In this document: piece by piece, positions 9,916 through 20,949 of the stretch | Numbering within the stretch: the first letter of the stretch is position 1 | Layout of the letters: the number at the start of each line of letters is the position of its first letter | From: Gigaspora margarita | Lineage: Eukaryota > Glomeromycota > Glomeromycetes > Diversisporales > Gigasporaceae | Length of the DNA stretch: 64,000 bases | Direction: 5' to 3' | Assembly (NCBI GenBank): GCA_009809945.1 | Contig: WTPW01000029.1 | Location: 859,705 to 923,704, forward strand | Notes under the pieces: generated by a model | What the model was told of the DNA's origin: nothing | Seen by the model: only the letters and a program-made list of their open reading frames with translations | Database searches by the model: none | Translations under genes and position numbers: made by a program

Positions 9916-12081
9916 ATAAAAAATAAACTTCTAGCCCGCGGCAACGCCCGGCACCTAACACTAGTTATTACTATTGATATTGCTATTCTTGTACCGCTAA
10001 AATTTGTAAAAAATTTAATGCGTAGCATTAGTATGAAAACGACCCATGTATTTTAACTAAAAGATAGGCAAAAAGACCCCTAGAATTTGAAATATATTAA
10101 CATTGATGATAGAGGCAACAATAATCCTAAACTAAATTAAAATGATAGAAAAATCGCCATTTTTAAAATCTTCCAACTACTACAAATAATATACATTTGT
10201 GATATAATATCGTTATTGGTTATCATAGAAAAAATTATGCTGGCGCGGGAGTATCTACTATCAGACCATCAGCACAGTATATAAACCCTTGTAATGCGCT
10301 CGGAAGATTCGGGCGTCCTGATTGAAGGCAGGGACTAGACAAGACCCAGTCTTAACCAAAACTGGAAGTAACGAGTTCACGAGGTCCTCCACATAATAGG
10401 AGTATCAATCTTGGGAGTATTACAATATTGCTATATGAGAGATACGGTGGATATATCTAGCAAAAATTCAGATAGGAATATAGAATTGTACAAAAAATCC
10501 AGGCAAAACACATGAAAATTGGACATGGATTGCGCTGATAGGTCTAGGTCATGGATAAGCACAAATGCTTGGAATAGTTTAGATAATTAGTAATATACAA
10601 TACATATACTTAATAAAAGTAACGAGGCATGACCTCACCTCTAACAATAAAAAAAAAGTTTTAAATAACTAATACAACTATATCTGTAAACATTTCTAGT
10701 ACAAAAAACTTTGAATTAAATGACTAACTTATAAATATAAAGCTAATTCTACAATATAAAATTTAAATGCTAGAATTATTAAAATTGATTTTGCACATAC
10801 ATTTTTCGATTGTATAACAAAATTGGATTTCAACATCCAAAACTAATAATTTTGCCAAATGAAATTATTTAATCTAAATGTCTGCAAAGCTTGTCAAAAA
10901 AATATGGTATCATTTTAGTTTAAAAATTTTCGGTGTTCGTCTTTCACAATAATAATTGATACTTAATTAAAAATAGTCGGCGAGGCCACTCACAAATGTA
11001 TAAAAATTCGGATATCAATTATTAAAATCAACACATTATAGTCATTTGAATTCGAATAACGATAATAATCAAAATTCGGACAACCATAATATATAAATTT
11101 AATACACAACTGAAGTTTTACTGCGGAAATTAACATTTTGCCATTTATTAAATGTTTCACGGATTTAAAAACGTTATATATATAGTCGCAATTTTTCTTG
11201 TAAGCTCAAGATCAAAAACAAGAGCAAGAACAAGAACATGAACAATTGCCTTGCAATAGCTGAAAAGAAAAGGTTTGTAAAAACAGATTTCTATATTTTA
11301 GCAATTCTTATAGATGTATCAAAAAGTGATCAGTTTTTGGATGATATCTAAAACATTCAGTATTAGCCGAATTGGTTAATTATGGTACACATAAATTATT
11401 TTATGCTTCAATCTTTGTATAAAAAGCTATTTAGTTAATAGACCAGACCAATTTAACCAATTTAAAATTAAATTGACCAGAGACCATTTGACTATCAACA
11501 TTAAATTTGGTTGACCAGCAGATTTTAACCAGCAATATACCGGTATATAGCAAATAGTCATCATCCAAATTCATTAACTTTGTTATAATTCATACATTTC
11601 ATTTTTTAATTTTTTTCTACAGAATAAATTTTTCAAATATACATTAATACTAGACAGTTCCCTTAGTGATTAAAACCAATAAATAAATAATTATAGTCCA
11701 AAGTAGGTGTGAAAAACTACAAAAAAGTACTCTTTACATAAATCCAATAGCATATGACTAGTAACAGGATTAAAAAAAAATTATAAAAATAATCAATCTA
11801 ATTGAATCGAAAATGGCGATATAAGCTTTTTGGAAAATTTGCTTAAAATTCTATACTATATGACTGTGCATTGCATAGCATTACAGTTATAAAATGACTA
11901 ATTAAAAGAGTTTTTATTCAAACCCTAATTTTAAGCCTAAAATCTAAATTCTGTTATCCTTACTAAATCAGAAAGATTCCCTAAAAAAAAAACAAAGAAA
12001 CCATGTGAGAATGATAAATATAACTTATTCTCTCATCATTTTTGTTCTATATAAAATGATTGAAATTCTAAATTACCTACT

Positions 12082-12110
12082 TACGTACGTAGTACATACT
12101 GTACGTACGT
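12082..12110. promoter_or_regulatory. GTACGTAC palindromic block upstream of LamG copy B
   Basis: TACGTACGTAGTAC, then GTACGTACGTAATG, about 64 bp before the ATG; equivalent to 5113-5140. Confidence 0.4.
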
Positions 12111-12173
12111 AATGTGGCACATTTTTGCGGATAATTATCAAGAACTAAGTTCTTACAAATTTTTTTCAAAAAA

Positions 12174-13390
12174 ATGACTAGAATTAATAATAATATGATA
12201 ATAAATTACTATTATTTTTATTATTTAGTCATAATAATCTTCAGTAATTTAATTTCAGTTTTTTGTCAGAAACAGGAACAAAGAAAATATCGTGAATTAA
12301 TAACTGAACCAACTATATTCACACCTGAATATAATCGAATTATTGGTCATGCTGAATTACCAGTTGTAAAAAATGAGTTGTCAATAACTCTAAATATATA
12401 TCTTACAAGCCATGATCCTTAATGCAGTGTTGGCAAAATGACAAATATGACTTTTTTATGACAAATAAATGACTGCCAAATTTTATAAAATATTATAAAA
12501 TAATAACAAAATAATAGTTTTTATGACAAAAATGACATATTTTTATGACATTCAACTCTGTAATTTTGTCAAATTGCCAACTATGCCTTAATGGTACGGT
12601 GTTTTTCATAAAGGTATTATACATATGACTATTAATTATTTATTAAAAAATTCTTAAATTAGTCATATGAAAATTTTTATATTTAGGTAGAACGGACACC
12701 AGTCGTACACCTGCACTCTGGTTAAAACCGAATGACTCATCTCCGTGTCCACGTTTCTCGACTACCGGAAGTGCCGATGTTGGATTTGTCATGAATGGTT
12801 ATGGATTCCTATTTAACCGATGGTACCATATAGCATACACACTTTCAAACCCCGACAAACGAATGAATTTTTATATAGATGGTGAATGGGTTGGATCTTT
12901 CAGTATGATAAATATTCAAGTGGAATCGTTCATATTTAATGATGGTCCGTTATATATTGGAAAACATCTTGAGTGGAAAGGATTTACTGGGCAAATTAGG
13001 TAAATGTGGAATTTAATCAACCAAATTATCGATCTAAAATTTAAATTCTGTATATATTTATTTTTTTTCGAAAAAAAAATTAGCAATTTTCGTTATTATA
13101 ATTTTCGTCTATCTCATAGTGAGGTATTAATGGATTATTCGGTGAGATTATTTTTTGATTCAATATTCATACACATATTTTTTATATTTCTTACAAATTT
13201 TTAATTTAGGGCAAAGATCCAACGAAACATAATGACAATGATTTATGTCTAAATAAATCTTTTGTTGATTTGACTATAACTGTCTTTATTAGTATGATGG
13301 TACTGGCAGGTAGTCTTTTTATACATAAAATTATATTCGAAGAAACTATCAAACAATCCCAAATCCTATGTAATGAACGCATTACGTAGT
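12174..13390 (+). pseudogene. LamG-like membrane protein, copy B (disrupted)
   Basis: The gene starts MTRINNN and then the same signal peptide as copy A. Exons are about 12174-12613, 12687-12999, 13084-13141 and 13210-13390. A 161-bp hAT-like element (12425-12585) in exon 1 creates an in-frame TAA within the target duplication (12420-12422). A second lesion, one base lost in exon 4 (near 13345), shifts the C-terminal tail out of the conserved RRSYQ..PNPM ending. The LamG core in exon 2 (RWYHIAYTL, NFYIDGEWVGSF, GPLYIG) is otherwise open. Confidence 0.8.
12425..12585. mobile_element. hAT-like MITE in LamG copy B exon 1
   Basis: Ends CAGTGTTGGCAAAATGACAA and TTGCCAACTATG; perfect 8-bp duplication CCTTAATG at 12417-12424 and 12586-12593. 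Copies C and D show the uninterrupted site. It belongs to a different family from the element in copy A. Confidence 0.9.
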
Positions 13391-13432
13391 GAATTTGAAA
13401 TTAAAAGATTTTTTGATTACATTTCATTACAT

Positions 13433-13984
13433 TGACAACCCTAAAAATCGGCGGGTCTATCGAGGGATCGGAATTAGCTTCGTGTAACCAAATTTAGCTT
13501 ACTTGTGGTCGAAAAAGGCGTGTTAGATTTGGGCGAGTGGTTGGTCAGAGTTTCGGGATAGTTTAGCAAGAATAAGCGTAGTATAGCGATTCACGAATGT
13601 ATACGAGTTTATTAGTTTTATTTATGTATCGAATATATGTATGGGTAAATGAACGTTTATAATAGTATATATGTTTTATTTAGGCAAAGGTGGGAATTCA
13701 ATATCATTCCCCAAGGGCCAAACGGCCTTTATTTATAAAGATTCAAATTCTATTTTTACATGCTGGAATTACTGATATCACTGTAATCGCTGATATCTCT
13801 GCAAGTACAGATATACCTCGAAGTGCTTGTATAGCTGATATCTCACGTATTCATGATATTACTGATATTTCTCGAATTCCTCCAATTCCCGGAATTCCTG
13901 GAATTCCGCCGGTAAACCTAAATTCGTCGATACCCGGGTCACGCGGGCACGTGCCTGCGTTCAGGTCACGGTTCGGTTCTCACA
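13433..13984. mobile_element. Solo LTR (552 bp)
   Basis: Starts TGACAACCC and ends GGTTCTCACA, flanked by ACAT at 13429-13432 and 13985-13988. Module C (near 19715) retains the empty site CATTACATTTTA, so the inserted segment is exactly defined. It is GC-richer than its surroundings at the right end. A 105-codon + strand frame inside it, made of GIPGIP/ADIS-like repeats, is not considered a gene. Confidence 0.75.
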
Positions 13985-14100
13985 ACATATTAAAAAATGT
14001 CTCATGAATTGAATTTATTACTAGTTAAAAAATGTAATAAAAATTTTTTGAATTAATAAAAAAAAAAAATCACGTCATGCAGTTATTAGCACATAACAAT

Positions 14101-14342
14101 TTACTCCTCTTTATCATTATATAATTCAATATAATAGTTAATTATCGTGGCGTAGTTCTGTATTGCTGAGGTGTAATAATCAGCGAAAATTTCGAAGGCT
14201 GACAATTTGCATGTATGATCTGTTGTCACAATCTGATTGTTTGCATAATTGTTATTCACCATTCTCCAGAATTCGTTGACTCGCTGGTACAAATTTACCA
14301 CGTCCCATCCAGTTTTTGCATGATTACTGATGTAACGGAGAT
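14101..14342 (-). CDS. Small module reading frame, unknown (best copy)
   Basis: The - strand is open for about 80 codons ending at TAA 14101-14103, reading HAKTGWDVVNLYQRVNEFWR and further to ELYNDKEE. Remnants occur at the same place in modules A, C and D. No ATG lies at its upstream end, where a solo LTR has inserted, so it is probably a terminal exon whose upstream part is unrecognised. It converges on the LamG gene. No family is recognised; the aromatic helix-like composition gives no clear clue. Confidence 0.4.
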
Positions 14343-14346
14343 CTAG

Positions 14347-14842
14347 TGTAACGGTTAATTGGGAGAGCGGTACGAAATAAAATCAATTCAGCCAATCCAG
14401 CTCTAACCGTATACGGAGAATTCGAGTCTTAATAAACCGAAGCGAAGTTACAAGTCAATTCAGTCCGTTGAATTGAGTCTCGCAGGATTCATCAAAGTTA
14501 AAGTCGAATTCAAAGGAAAAACTCAGATAAGTGCATGAAACTTTTTTATTTATATTTTAAGAGTACGTGAAACTTATATATTCAATTTCAGGTGTTTTAT
14601 ATACATTTAGAATTTCTAGAGCGTTACGCCAAATTTCTAGCGATACGCTAAAAATTAAGCGCTACGCTGGAATCTTAGCGTGACGTCGAAATTTTAGCGT
14701 TACGCGGAAAAACTAGCGTTACGCATTTGACTACGCCAGCCATTATTGACTTCCATTTTAGTATGAATTATTTATATCGGGAATAATACAAATAAAGAAA
14801 TTATTTTACAATTTCGAAAATTAAAATTTTTAATTCGTCACA
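14347..14842. mobile_element. Solo LTR, TGTAACGG family, copy 1
   Basis: Starts TGTAACGGTT, ends AATTCGTCACA, with CTAG duplicated at 14343-14346 and 14843-14846; module A (near 6843) retains the single-site form. It shares a core (GAAGTTACAAGTCAATTCAG) with the element at 15652. From 14619 to 14740 it carries about seven copies of a TAGCGTTACGC-type palindromic unit. Confidence 0.85.
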
Positions 14843-15129
14843 CTAGAAATCGAAAAGAACATTATAAATGATTCTAGTTCAATCATTATCAATTTGATGT
14901 ATTGAATTTATTTCTGCGACTCTGAATTATCACAATAATTAGCTAAACGATGTATGCATTTTTTTTTGAGTAAATTTTTATATTGGCTGTAAACTTTATA
15001 ATTTATTAAATAATATAATAGATATCAATTTCCAACTTTTTTTTTAAAAAAAAAAAAACTAATTAGATCATTTTCTATCTATTATAGCACTCTTATAATC
15101 CAATATTTTTATTTATTATCAAAAATCAA

Positions 15130-16575
15130 TAATTTTATATTAATGTTTTCTTTTTGGTATAAAAACGATTTTCGCAATGAGTAGATTACCGTAAACAAAT
15201 AAATAAATGTAGTATTTTTACGAATAGGCTGTGCCAAGGCTTTTTCAACATCAAAAATTAAAATTATTGTGAGAAATATTTAGAGAAGTTAAAGCAGTAT
15301 TTATATAAAGTGCCTCTGCAATTGCTTTCCTCTTTCAAAATTAAGGCCATTGTATGAAACATTTAGAGAAGTTAGAATAATGTTTTTGCGAAGTGCTTAA
15401 GCTAATACTTTTCCCTTTCAAAATTAAGATTATGTGAAATATTTAGAGAAGTTAGGGTAGTAGTTTCAAAGTGCTTTAGCAAGTGCACTCCCTCCTTCAA
15501 AGTCAATTTTATTATAGCTAATATCTAAAGGAGTCAAAGTAACGTTTCTATAAAGAGCATTTGCAAACACTTTTGCACCTTTAGAACCAATATGATTAAT
15601 ATAAATGTCCAATGAAATCAATGTAGTATTTATGCAGAGTGCATTTGCTATTGTAACGGTTGATTTGGGAGAGCGATAAAACAATATAGACAATAGTGCT
15701 AATTTACACTCCAACCGATTACGGATGAAGGGTAAAGCGATAATAAAAGAGTGTGTTTATATAATGGTAAAGGGTTAATGATCAAGGTAATTTCGACACG
15801 AAGTTCAAACAAGGTCAGAATCACGTGAACAATTTAAAATAATTAACAAAACTCGTCACACAGAATTCGAGTTATAATAAGCCAATACGAAGTTACAAGT
15901 CAATTCAGTCCGTCGAATTGAGTTTTGCAAGGTTTATTAAGGTTAAAGTCGAATTCAAAAGATAAGGGTTTTACTTTTAATATTATTGCATTTTTAAATT
16001 GAATGTCAAAAAATACTTATTAAATAAGACGGAGAACTTATTTTTTTGAAAAGGGGATGTCGAACTTAGTTTTGCTTTATTGAATTTGAAGGTCTTAAAT
16101 ACATTTTANGAGCTGTCACGTATTCGTGGAATTTATAACGTATTCGTGATTTTTACCACGTATACTCGAATGGCGGAAGTATTTGCAGACTGAGTATTCG
16201 CGTATTCGCGATAATTATCGCGTATTCGTGACAATAATCGTGTATTCGCGATTTTCTAAATCTAAGCCACCAAGCCACGCTTAGTTGACCTTTTTTTTTA
16301 CATGATTTAAAAATATTTATAACATAAAAAAAATAAATAAAATAATTCGTCACACTATGCTTTCCCAGCCTCAATAACAAATTGATTACAAGAAAGGTTT
16401 AGAGAGTCAGAGTAGTGTTCTTATAAAGTGCCTTTGCAAAAGCTTTTCCTCCCATTAATATCTAAAGAAGTTAAATTAATGTTTTCGCAAAGAGCACCGG
16501 CCAATGTTTTTGCATTTTGATAATTAAGGAAGTTAAAGTAGTTTCTCACACAGAGCATCAGCTAATGCTCCACAC
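15130..16575 (-). pseudogene. F-box/LRR gene remnant, module B
   Basis: Collinear with the 3' two thirds of the intact module D gene on the - strand, with several frameshifts and a solo LTR inserted at 15652. Homology stops at CTCCACACCTGCAA, exactly where the module C remnant also stops, so the F-box and first LRRs were lost before B and C separated. Confidence 0.8.
15652..16354. mobile_element. Solo LTR, TGTAACGG family, copy 2
   Basis: Starts TGTAACGGTT and ends AATTCGTCACA like copy 1, flanked by CTAT at 15648-15651 and 16355-16358, inside the LRR remnant. It is 703 bp. In place of the TAGCGTTACGC units it has CGTATTCGTG/CGTATTCGCG units at 16115-16256. Confidence 0.85.
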
Positions 16576-16664
16576 CTGCAATAATAAGAATATGAAAAAT
16601 TACCTTGCAATAGCTGAAAAGAAAAGACTTGTAAAAAACAGATTTCTCGATTTTAGCAATTCTT

Positions 16665-16874
16665 GTCGCAGATCATAATTTAAAATGAAATCTATATTTT
16701 CTACTTAGCCTGCTAACCTTCTAAAACCCACTAATACTTGTTTATTATAACTTTTTTTAAAACTAAACCCTAACCCTAACCCCTAACCCTAAAAAATGCT
16801 CCCCAAAAAAAATTTAGTTTTCGAGATTTTATACTATAATTTCATTTTAATCTGGATTTCATTTTAATCTGCCA
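16665..16874. mobile_element. Inverted-repeat element carrying telomere-like repeats
   Basis: Ends GTCGCAGAT..AAAATGAAATC and GATTTCATTTTAATCTGCCA, flanked by CAATTCTT at 16657-16664 and 16875-16882. Modules A and C show the uninterrupted site (CAATTCTTATAGATG). The 8-bp duplication points to a hAT-type insertion. Confidence 0.75.
16766..16793. repeat. Interstitial telomere-like CCCTAA tract
   Basis: AAACCCTAACCCTAACCCCTAA and one more unit: four CCCTAA units, one with an extra C. TTAGGG is the usual fungal telomere repeat; here it is internal and inside a mobile element. Confidence 0.8.
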
Positions 16875-17148
16875 CAATTCTTATATATGTATCAAAAAAG
16901 TGATCAACGTGTCCATTTTATTGCCCAACATTATTGCATTATTGCATCTATGTAACTACGACACAGTGTCATTAATATAGTTTTGGATATGAGATTGATA
17001 TACTTAAATAGTGTACATATAATCGGCGGATCGAAATCCGTGACACCCGTGACCCGTCGAATGTACCGTAATTAAAAAAAAAAAAAAAAAAAAAAAGAGA
17101 GAAAAAAAAATTTTTCCTTTTAGTACCTTACATGCGTGACACCTGGTA

Positions 17149-17318
17149 CAGTCAACTGGATTATAATGAACTCTAGATATAATGAACTCAAAAAATTTAA
17201 AATTTCTTAATAGCTTAGTATAAAAAAAGCTATGGTTCTTTAAAAAAACATAGTAATTTTTATAGTGAATATTTTTTTTTGGACAGACTCAAGGGTTCAG
17301 TATAGAAAGAGTTGACTG
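17149..17318. mobile_element. pogo/Tc1-like MITE with TA target
   Basis: CAGTCAACTG at the left and GAGTTGACTG at the right, flanked by TA. Module C keeps the empty site CCTGGTACCAAG (near 22068), confirming a 170-bp insertion plus TA duplication. GTTCA/TGAACTC pairs continue the inverted repeat inward. Confidence 0.85.
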
Positions 17319-17320
17319 TA

Positions 17321-18538
17321 CCAAGTTCCAAAGGACTTGTGCAGGAATTGTGAAGAATTGGCACAAAATCATCAATAGATCGTGATCTGATCATGATGGT
17401 CCAAAATTATTACGACAAGAAAAACCACCAGGGGAATAATAGTTAAATCATTAACATTTTGTTTAACGAATTAGTTATAATGATAGAAATACACCATAAT
17501 TAGAAAGAAAGAAAGTGATTGAGATCGCGATGAATTCGCAAGCGATGGCGTTATATTCTAAGAAGTTTTAACTTTCGATTTCCTTCTTTTTGTTCTTGAA
17601 AATTTTCTAAATTGATAGAATTTGTCTTGTTTGAAGGGTGTATTCGAAAGTATTAGAATGGAACCTGTACCCTTTTAATTCATGAAAAATGAATAAAACA
17701 AACGTTAAACAATAAGCTCAATAAGCCTTATCTTGTCAAATCGAGTATTGGACTTATTGTCGTGGTGTTGGTGTTTTTTTTTTTAGGGTGAATATCTGTC
17801 TTTCGCTCATCCGAATCCCAGAACAATCGACAATATGCTTCAATCTTTGTATAAAAAGCTATTTAATTAATAGACCAGACCAATTGAACCAATTTGAAGC
17901 TAAATTGACTAGTGATCCCTTGACTATCAACAGTAAATTTGGTTGACCAACAGATTTAACCAACAATATATATAGCAAATAGGCCAAATTTATCAGCTTT
18001 GTAGGTCTCATAATTCATACATTTCATTTTTTAATTGTTTTTCTATCAGAATAAATTTTCAAATAACATGAATACTAAAGTTAGTACAGTTCCCTTAGTG
18101 ATTAAACCAAATAAATAAATAATTATGGTTCAAGTAGGTGTGAAAAACAATAAAAAAGTACTCTTTATATAAATCCAATAAAATATGACAAATCTGAACT
18201 ACCAATATTGTAGTAACAGGATTCACGGGACTCAAAAAATAATATATATTATATAAAATTTTAATCAATCGAACTGAATCGAAAACGGCGATAATTTAAA
18301 CTTTTTGGAAAATTTACTTAAAATTCTACTACTGTATGACTATGCATTGCATAGAATTACATCTATAAATGACTAACTAAAAAAGTTTTTATTCAAACTC
18401 TAATTCTAAGCCTAAAATCTAAATTCAGTTATCCTTACTAAATCAGAACGATTCCAATTTGGATACTAAAAAAAAAAAAACAAAGAAACCATGTGAGAAT
18501 AGTAAATATAGCTTATTTTCTCATCTAAATTTCCTACT
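17321..18538. other. Non-coding module DNA
   Basis: The left part is homologous to 22070-22308 of module C, the part from about 17836 to the upstream region of the other LamG copies. No gene was recognised. Confidence 0.6.
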
Positions 18539-18562
18539 TACGTACGTAGTACGTGCATACGT
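18539..18562. promoter_or_regulatory. GTACGTAC palindromic block upstream of LamG copy C
   Basis: TACGTACGTAGTACGTGC followed by ATACGTAATGCGGC, about 75 bp before the ATG. Confidence 0.4.
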
Positions 18563-18637
18563 AATGCGGCACATTTTTGCGGATTGCAAAAAATAATTAA
18601 CAAGAACTAAGTTCATACAGTTTCTTTTTCAAAAAAA

Positions 18638-19656
18638 ATGACGAGAATTAATAATAATATGATAATGAATTGCTATTATTTCTATTATTTAGTTATAATA
18701 ATCTTTAGTAATTCAATTTCAGTTTTTTGTCAGAAACAGGGTCAAAGAATATATAACAGAACCAACTAAATTCACACCGGAATATAATCGAATTATTAAC
18801 CACGACGAGTTACCAATTGTAAAAAATGAGTTATCAATAACTCTAAAATTATATCTTGAAAGCCATGGTTCTGTTTGGTGCAATGTTTTTTGTAAAGGTA
18901 TTTTTTTACATATGACTATTAATTATTTATTAAAAAATTTCTTCAGTTAGTCATAAAAATTTTTATATTAGGTAGATGGGAAACCAGTAATATTAATATA
19001 CCTGAACTCCTGTTAAAACCGAATGACTCAGTTCCGTTTCCAACTTGCTCGAATACTGGCAGTAGTAACATTGGACTTTCTATGGACGGTTATGGATTCC
19101 TACTTAACCGATGGTACCATGTAGCATACACGCTTACAAACCTCGACAAACGAATGAATTTTTATATGGATGGTGAATGGGTTGGATCTTACAGTATCGA
19201 ATATGTTCGTCAATCGTTCATATTTAATGATGGTCCTTTATATATTGGAAGGAATTTCGACTGGTATGGAGTTACTGGACAAATTAGGTAAATTCGGGAT
19301 TTAATCAACCAAATCATCGATCTAAAATTTAAATTCTGTATGATTTTCGAAAAAAATTAGCAATTTTCGATATTATAACTTTCGCCTATCTCATAGTGAG
19401 GTACTAATGGATTATTCGGTGAGATTATTTTTTAATTCAGCATTCATACACATATATTTATATTTCTTACAAATTTTTAATTTAGGGCGAAGATCCAACG
19501 AAACATAATGACAATGATGAATGTCTAAATAGATCTTTTACTGATTTAACTATAGCATTCTTTCTTGGTATAATGGTAATGGTATTGGTAGGTATTCTTT
19601 TTATACCTAGCATTATAATTCGAAGAAGTTATCAAGCAATCCCAAATCCTATGTAA
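18638..19656 (+). pseudogene. LamG-like membrane protein, copy C (frameshifted)
   Basis: Exons 18638-18897, 18972-19287, 19361-19418 and 19486-19656 align with the other copies and all splice sites are retained. About 11 bases are missing in exon 1 after CAAAGAATATAT (the other copies read IYRELI here), which shifts frame soon after the signal peptide. Exon 2 still encodes RWYHVAYTL and NFYMDGEWVGSY, and exon 4 the membrane helix and PNPM ending. No transposon interrupts this copy. Confidence 0.75.
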
Positions 19657-19839
19657 TGAATTTATTACATACTGAATTTGAAATTAAGAGATTTTTAAAA
19701 TACCATTTCATTACATTTTAAAAAATGTCTCAATGTACCAGTGAATTGAATTTATTACTTGTTAAGAATGTAATAATAATTTTTTTTGATTTAATAAAAA
19801 AAAAAACAAACATGCCATGCAGTTATTAGCATATGACAA

Positions 19840-19985
19840 TTTACTCCTCTTTACCATTATATAATTCATATATAATAGTTAATTATGGTGGCATAGTTCT
19901 GTATCGCTAAAGTGTAATTATCAACGAAAAATTTCGAAGGTATTAAAATATGTGTGATCTGTCGTACACAATGATTATTCTAGAA
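19840..19985 (-). pseudogene. Truncated copy of the small module frame (C)
   Basis: Matches the 3' half of the frame at 14101-14342 but the VNLYQRV part is deleted; it runs directly into ATTCTAGAAATAG. Confidence 0.5.
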
Positions 19986-20166
19986 ATAGACAAGAACATT
20001 ATAAATCATTCTTGAGTTCAATCACTATTAATTTGATGTGATGAATTGTAGCAGAATTTATTTCTGAAACTATGGATTATTACAATAATTAGCTAAACGA
20101 TGTATGCATTTTTTTTTTTTTTTTGCGTAAATTTTTATATTGGCTGTAAATTTTGATAATTTATTA

Positions 20167-20672
20167 AGTGATGATTCGCGAGTAACCGGCACTAGCATCA
20201 TAGTAAAAGTTGGGACAAATTTAATATGAATTTTATAATAAAGCTCAATCTGGTGCTGCTACAAAGTAAAGTTATTTTTTTACTAAGTTTACTTTTCTTT
20301 GGCTTAAAGTTGTAAAGTTCATTTGTGTTATTCTAATGGTAGTAAGATCGGTAAAACAGTCTTCTAGTTCTTGTGATGTCTTAACTTTTCTCTTAAAGAT
20401 TATAAAATTTCTTTATAATTTTGTAAAAAAATTTTGTATGATCTTTAAAAGGAAAGTTAAGGTATCTCAAGAACTACAAGGCCAATTTTACCGATCTTAC
20501 TACCATCAGAATTACAAAAATGGGCTCTAAAACTTTAATTAGAAGTCAAAGAAAGGTTAATTTAGTAAAATAACTTTTCTTTGTAGGAGCACCAGATTGA
20601 GCTCTATTATAAAATTCATATTGTCACAACTTTTATTATGATGCTAATGCCGGCTACTCGCGAATCATCACT
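20167..20672. mobile_element. Long-arm foldback element with TA target
   Basis: AGTGATGATTCGCGAGTA at the left is repeated inverted at the right, and pairing continues for roughly 105 bp (ACAAATTTAATATGAATTTT etc.). Modules B and D show the empty site TTATTAAATA, giving a TA duplication (20165-20166, 20673-20674). The 64-codon + strand frame inside is not considered a gene. Confidence 0.85.
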
Positions 20673-20679
20673 TAAAAAG

Positions 20680-20820
20680 CAGGGTTGGCAATGGAGCTCA
20701 ATGGAGCCCAATGGAGCTGCGAATGGAGCCAATGGAGCTCTGAATGGAGCCAATGGATACTAGTTTTTTGAGCTCCATTCGCGCAACCATTGAGCTCCAT
20801 TGGCTCCATTGCCAACCCTG
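20680..20820. mobile_element. hAT-like MITE next to the foldback element
   Basis: CAGGGTTGGCAATGGAGC and its inverted copy form the ends; CTTAAAAAG flanks both sides (20671-20679 and 20821-20829). The interior repeats AATGGAGC on both strands. The duplicated bases include the end of the foldback element, so this insertion is the younger one. Confidence 0.85.
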
Positions 20821-20949
20821 CTTAAAAAGACATCAATTTCCATATTTCTAACAAAATAAAAACCAATTAAATCATTTTCTATCTTTTATAGCACTCTTAT
20901 AATCCAATATTTTTATTTATTATTAAAAATCGATAAGTTTATATTAATG

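Larger units (their letters stand above)
8216..11417. other. Non-coding block unique to module A
   Basis: This 3-kb block is absent between the corresponding parts of modules B and C. It holds inverted-repeat elements and minisatellites (listed separately) at 8.9-9.9 kb and, from 10 to 11.2 kb, AT-rich DNA without a recognisable gene. From about 11205 (AAGAACAAGAACATG.. CCTTGCAATAGCTGAAAAG) homology with 16600 and 21716 resumes. Confidence 0.5.

Noticed and set aside
13004-13204. + strand frame downstream of LamG exon 2 in copy B
   Set aside because: Spans intron 2, exon 3 and intron 3 in one unspliced frame; the exon part is already included.
13690-14007. 105-codon + strand frame with GIPGIP and ADIS repeats
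   Set aside because: Lies mostly inside the solo LTR and runs over its end; no domain.
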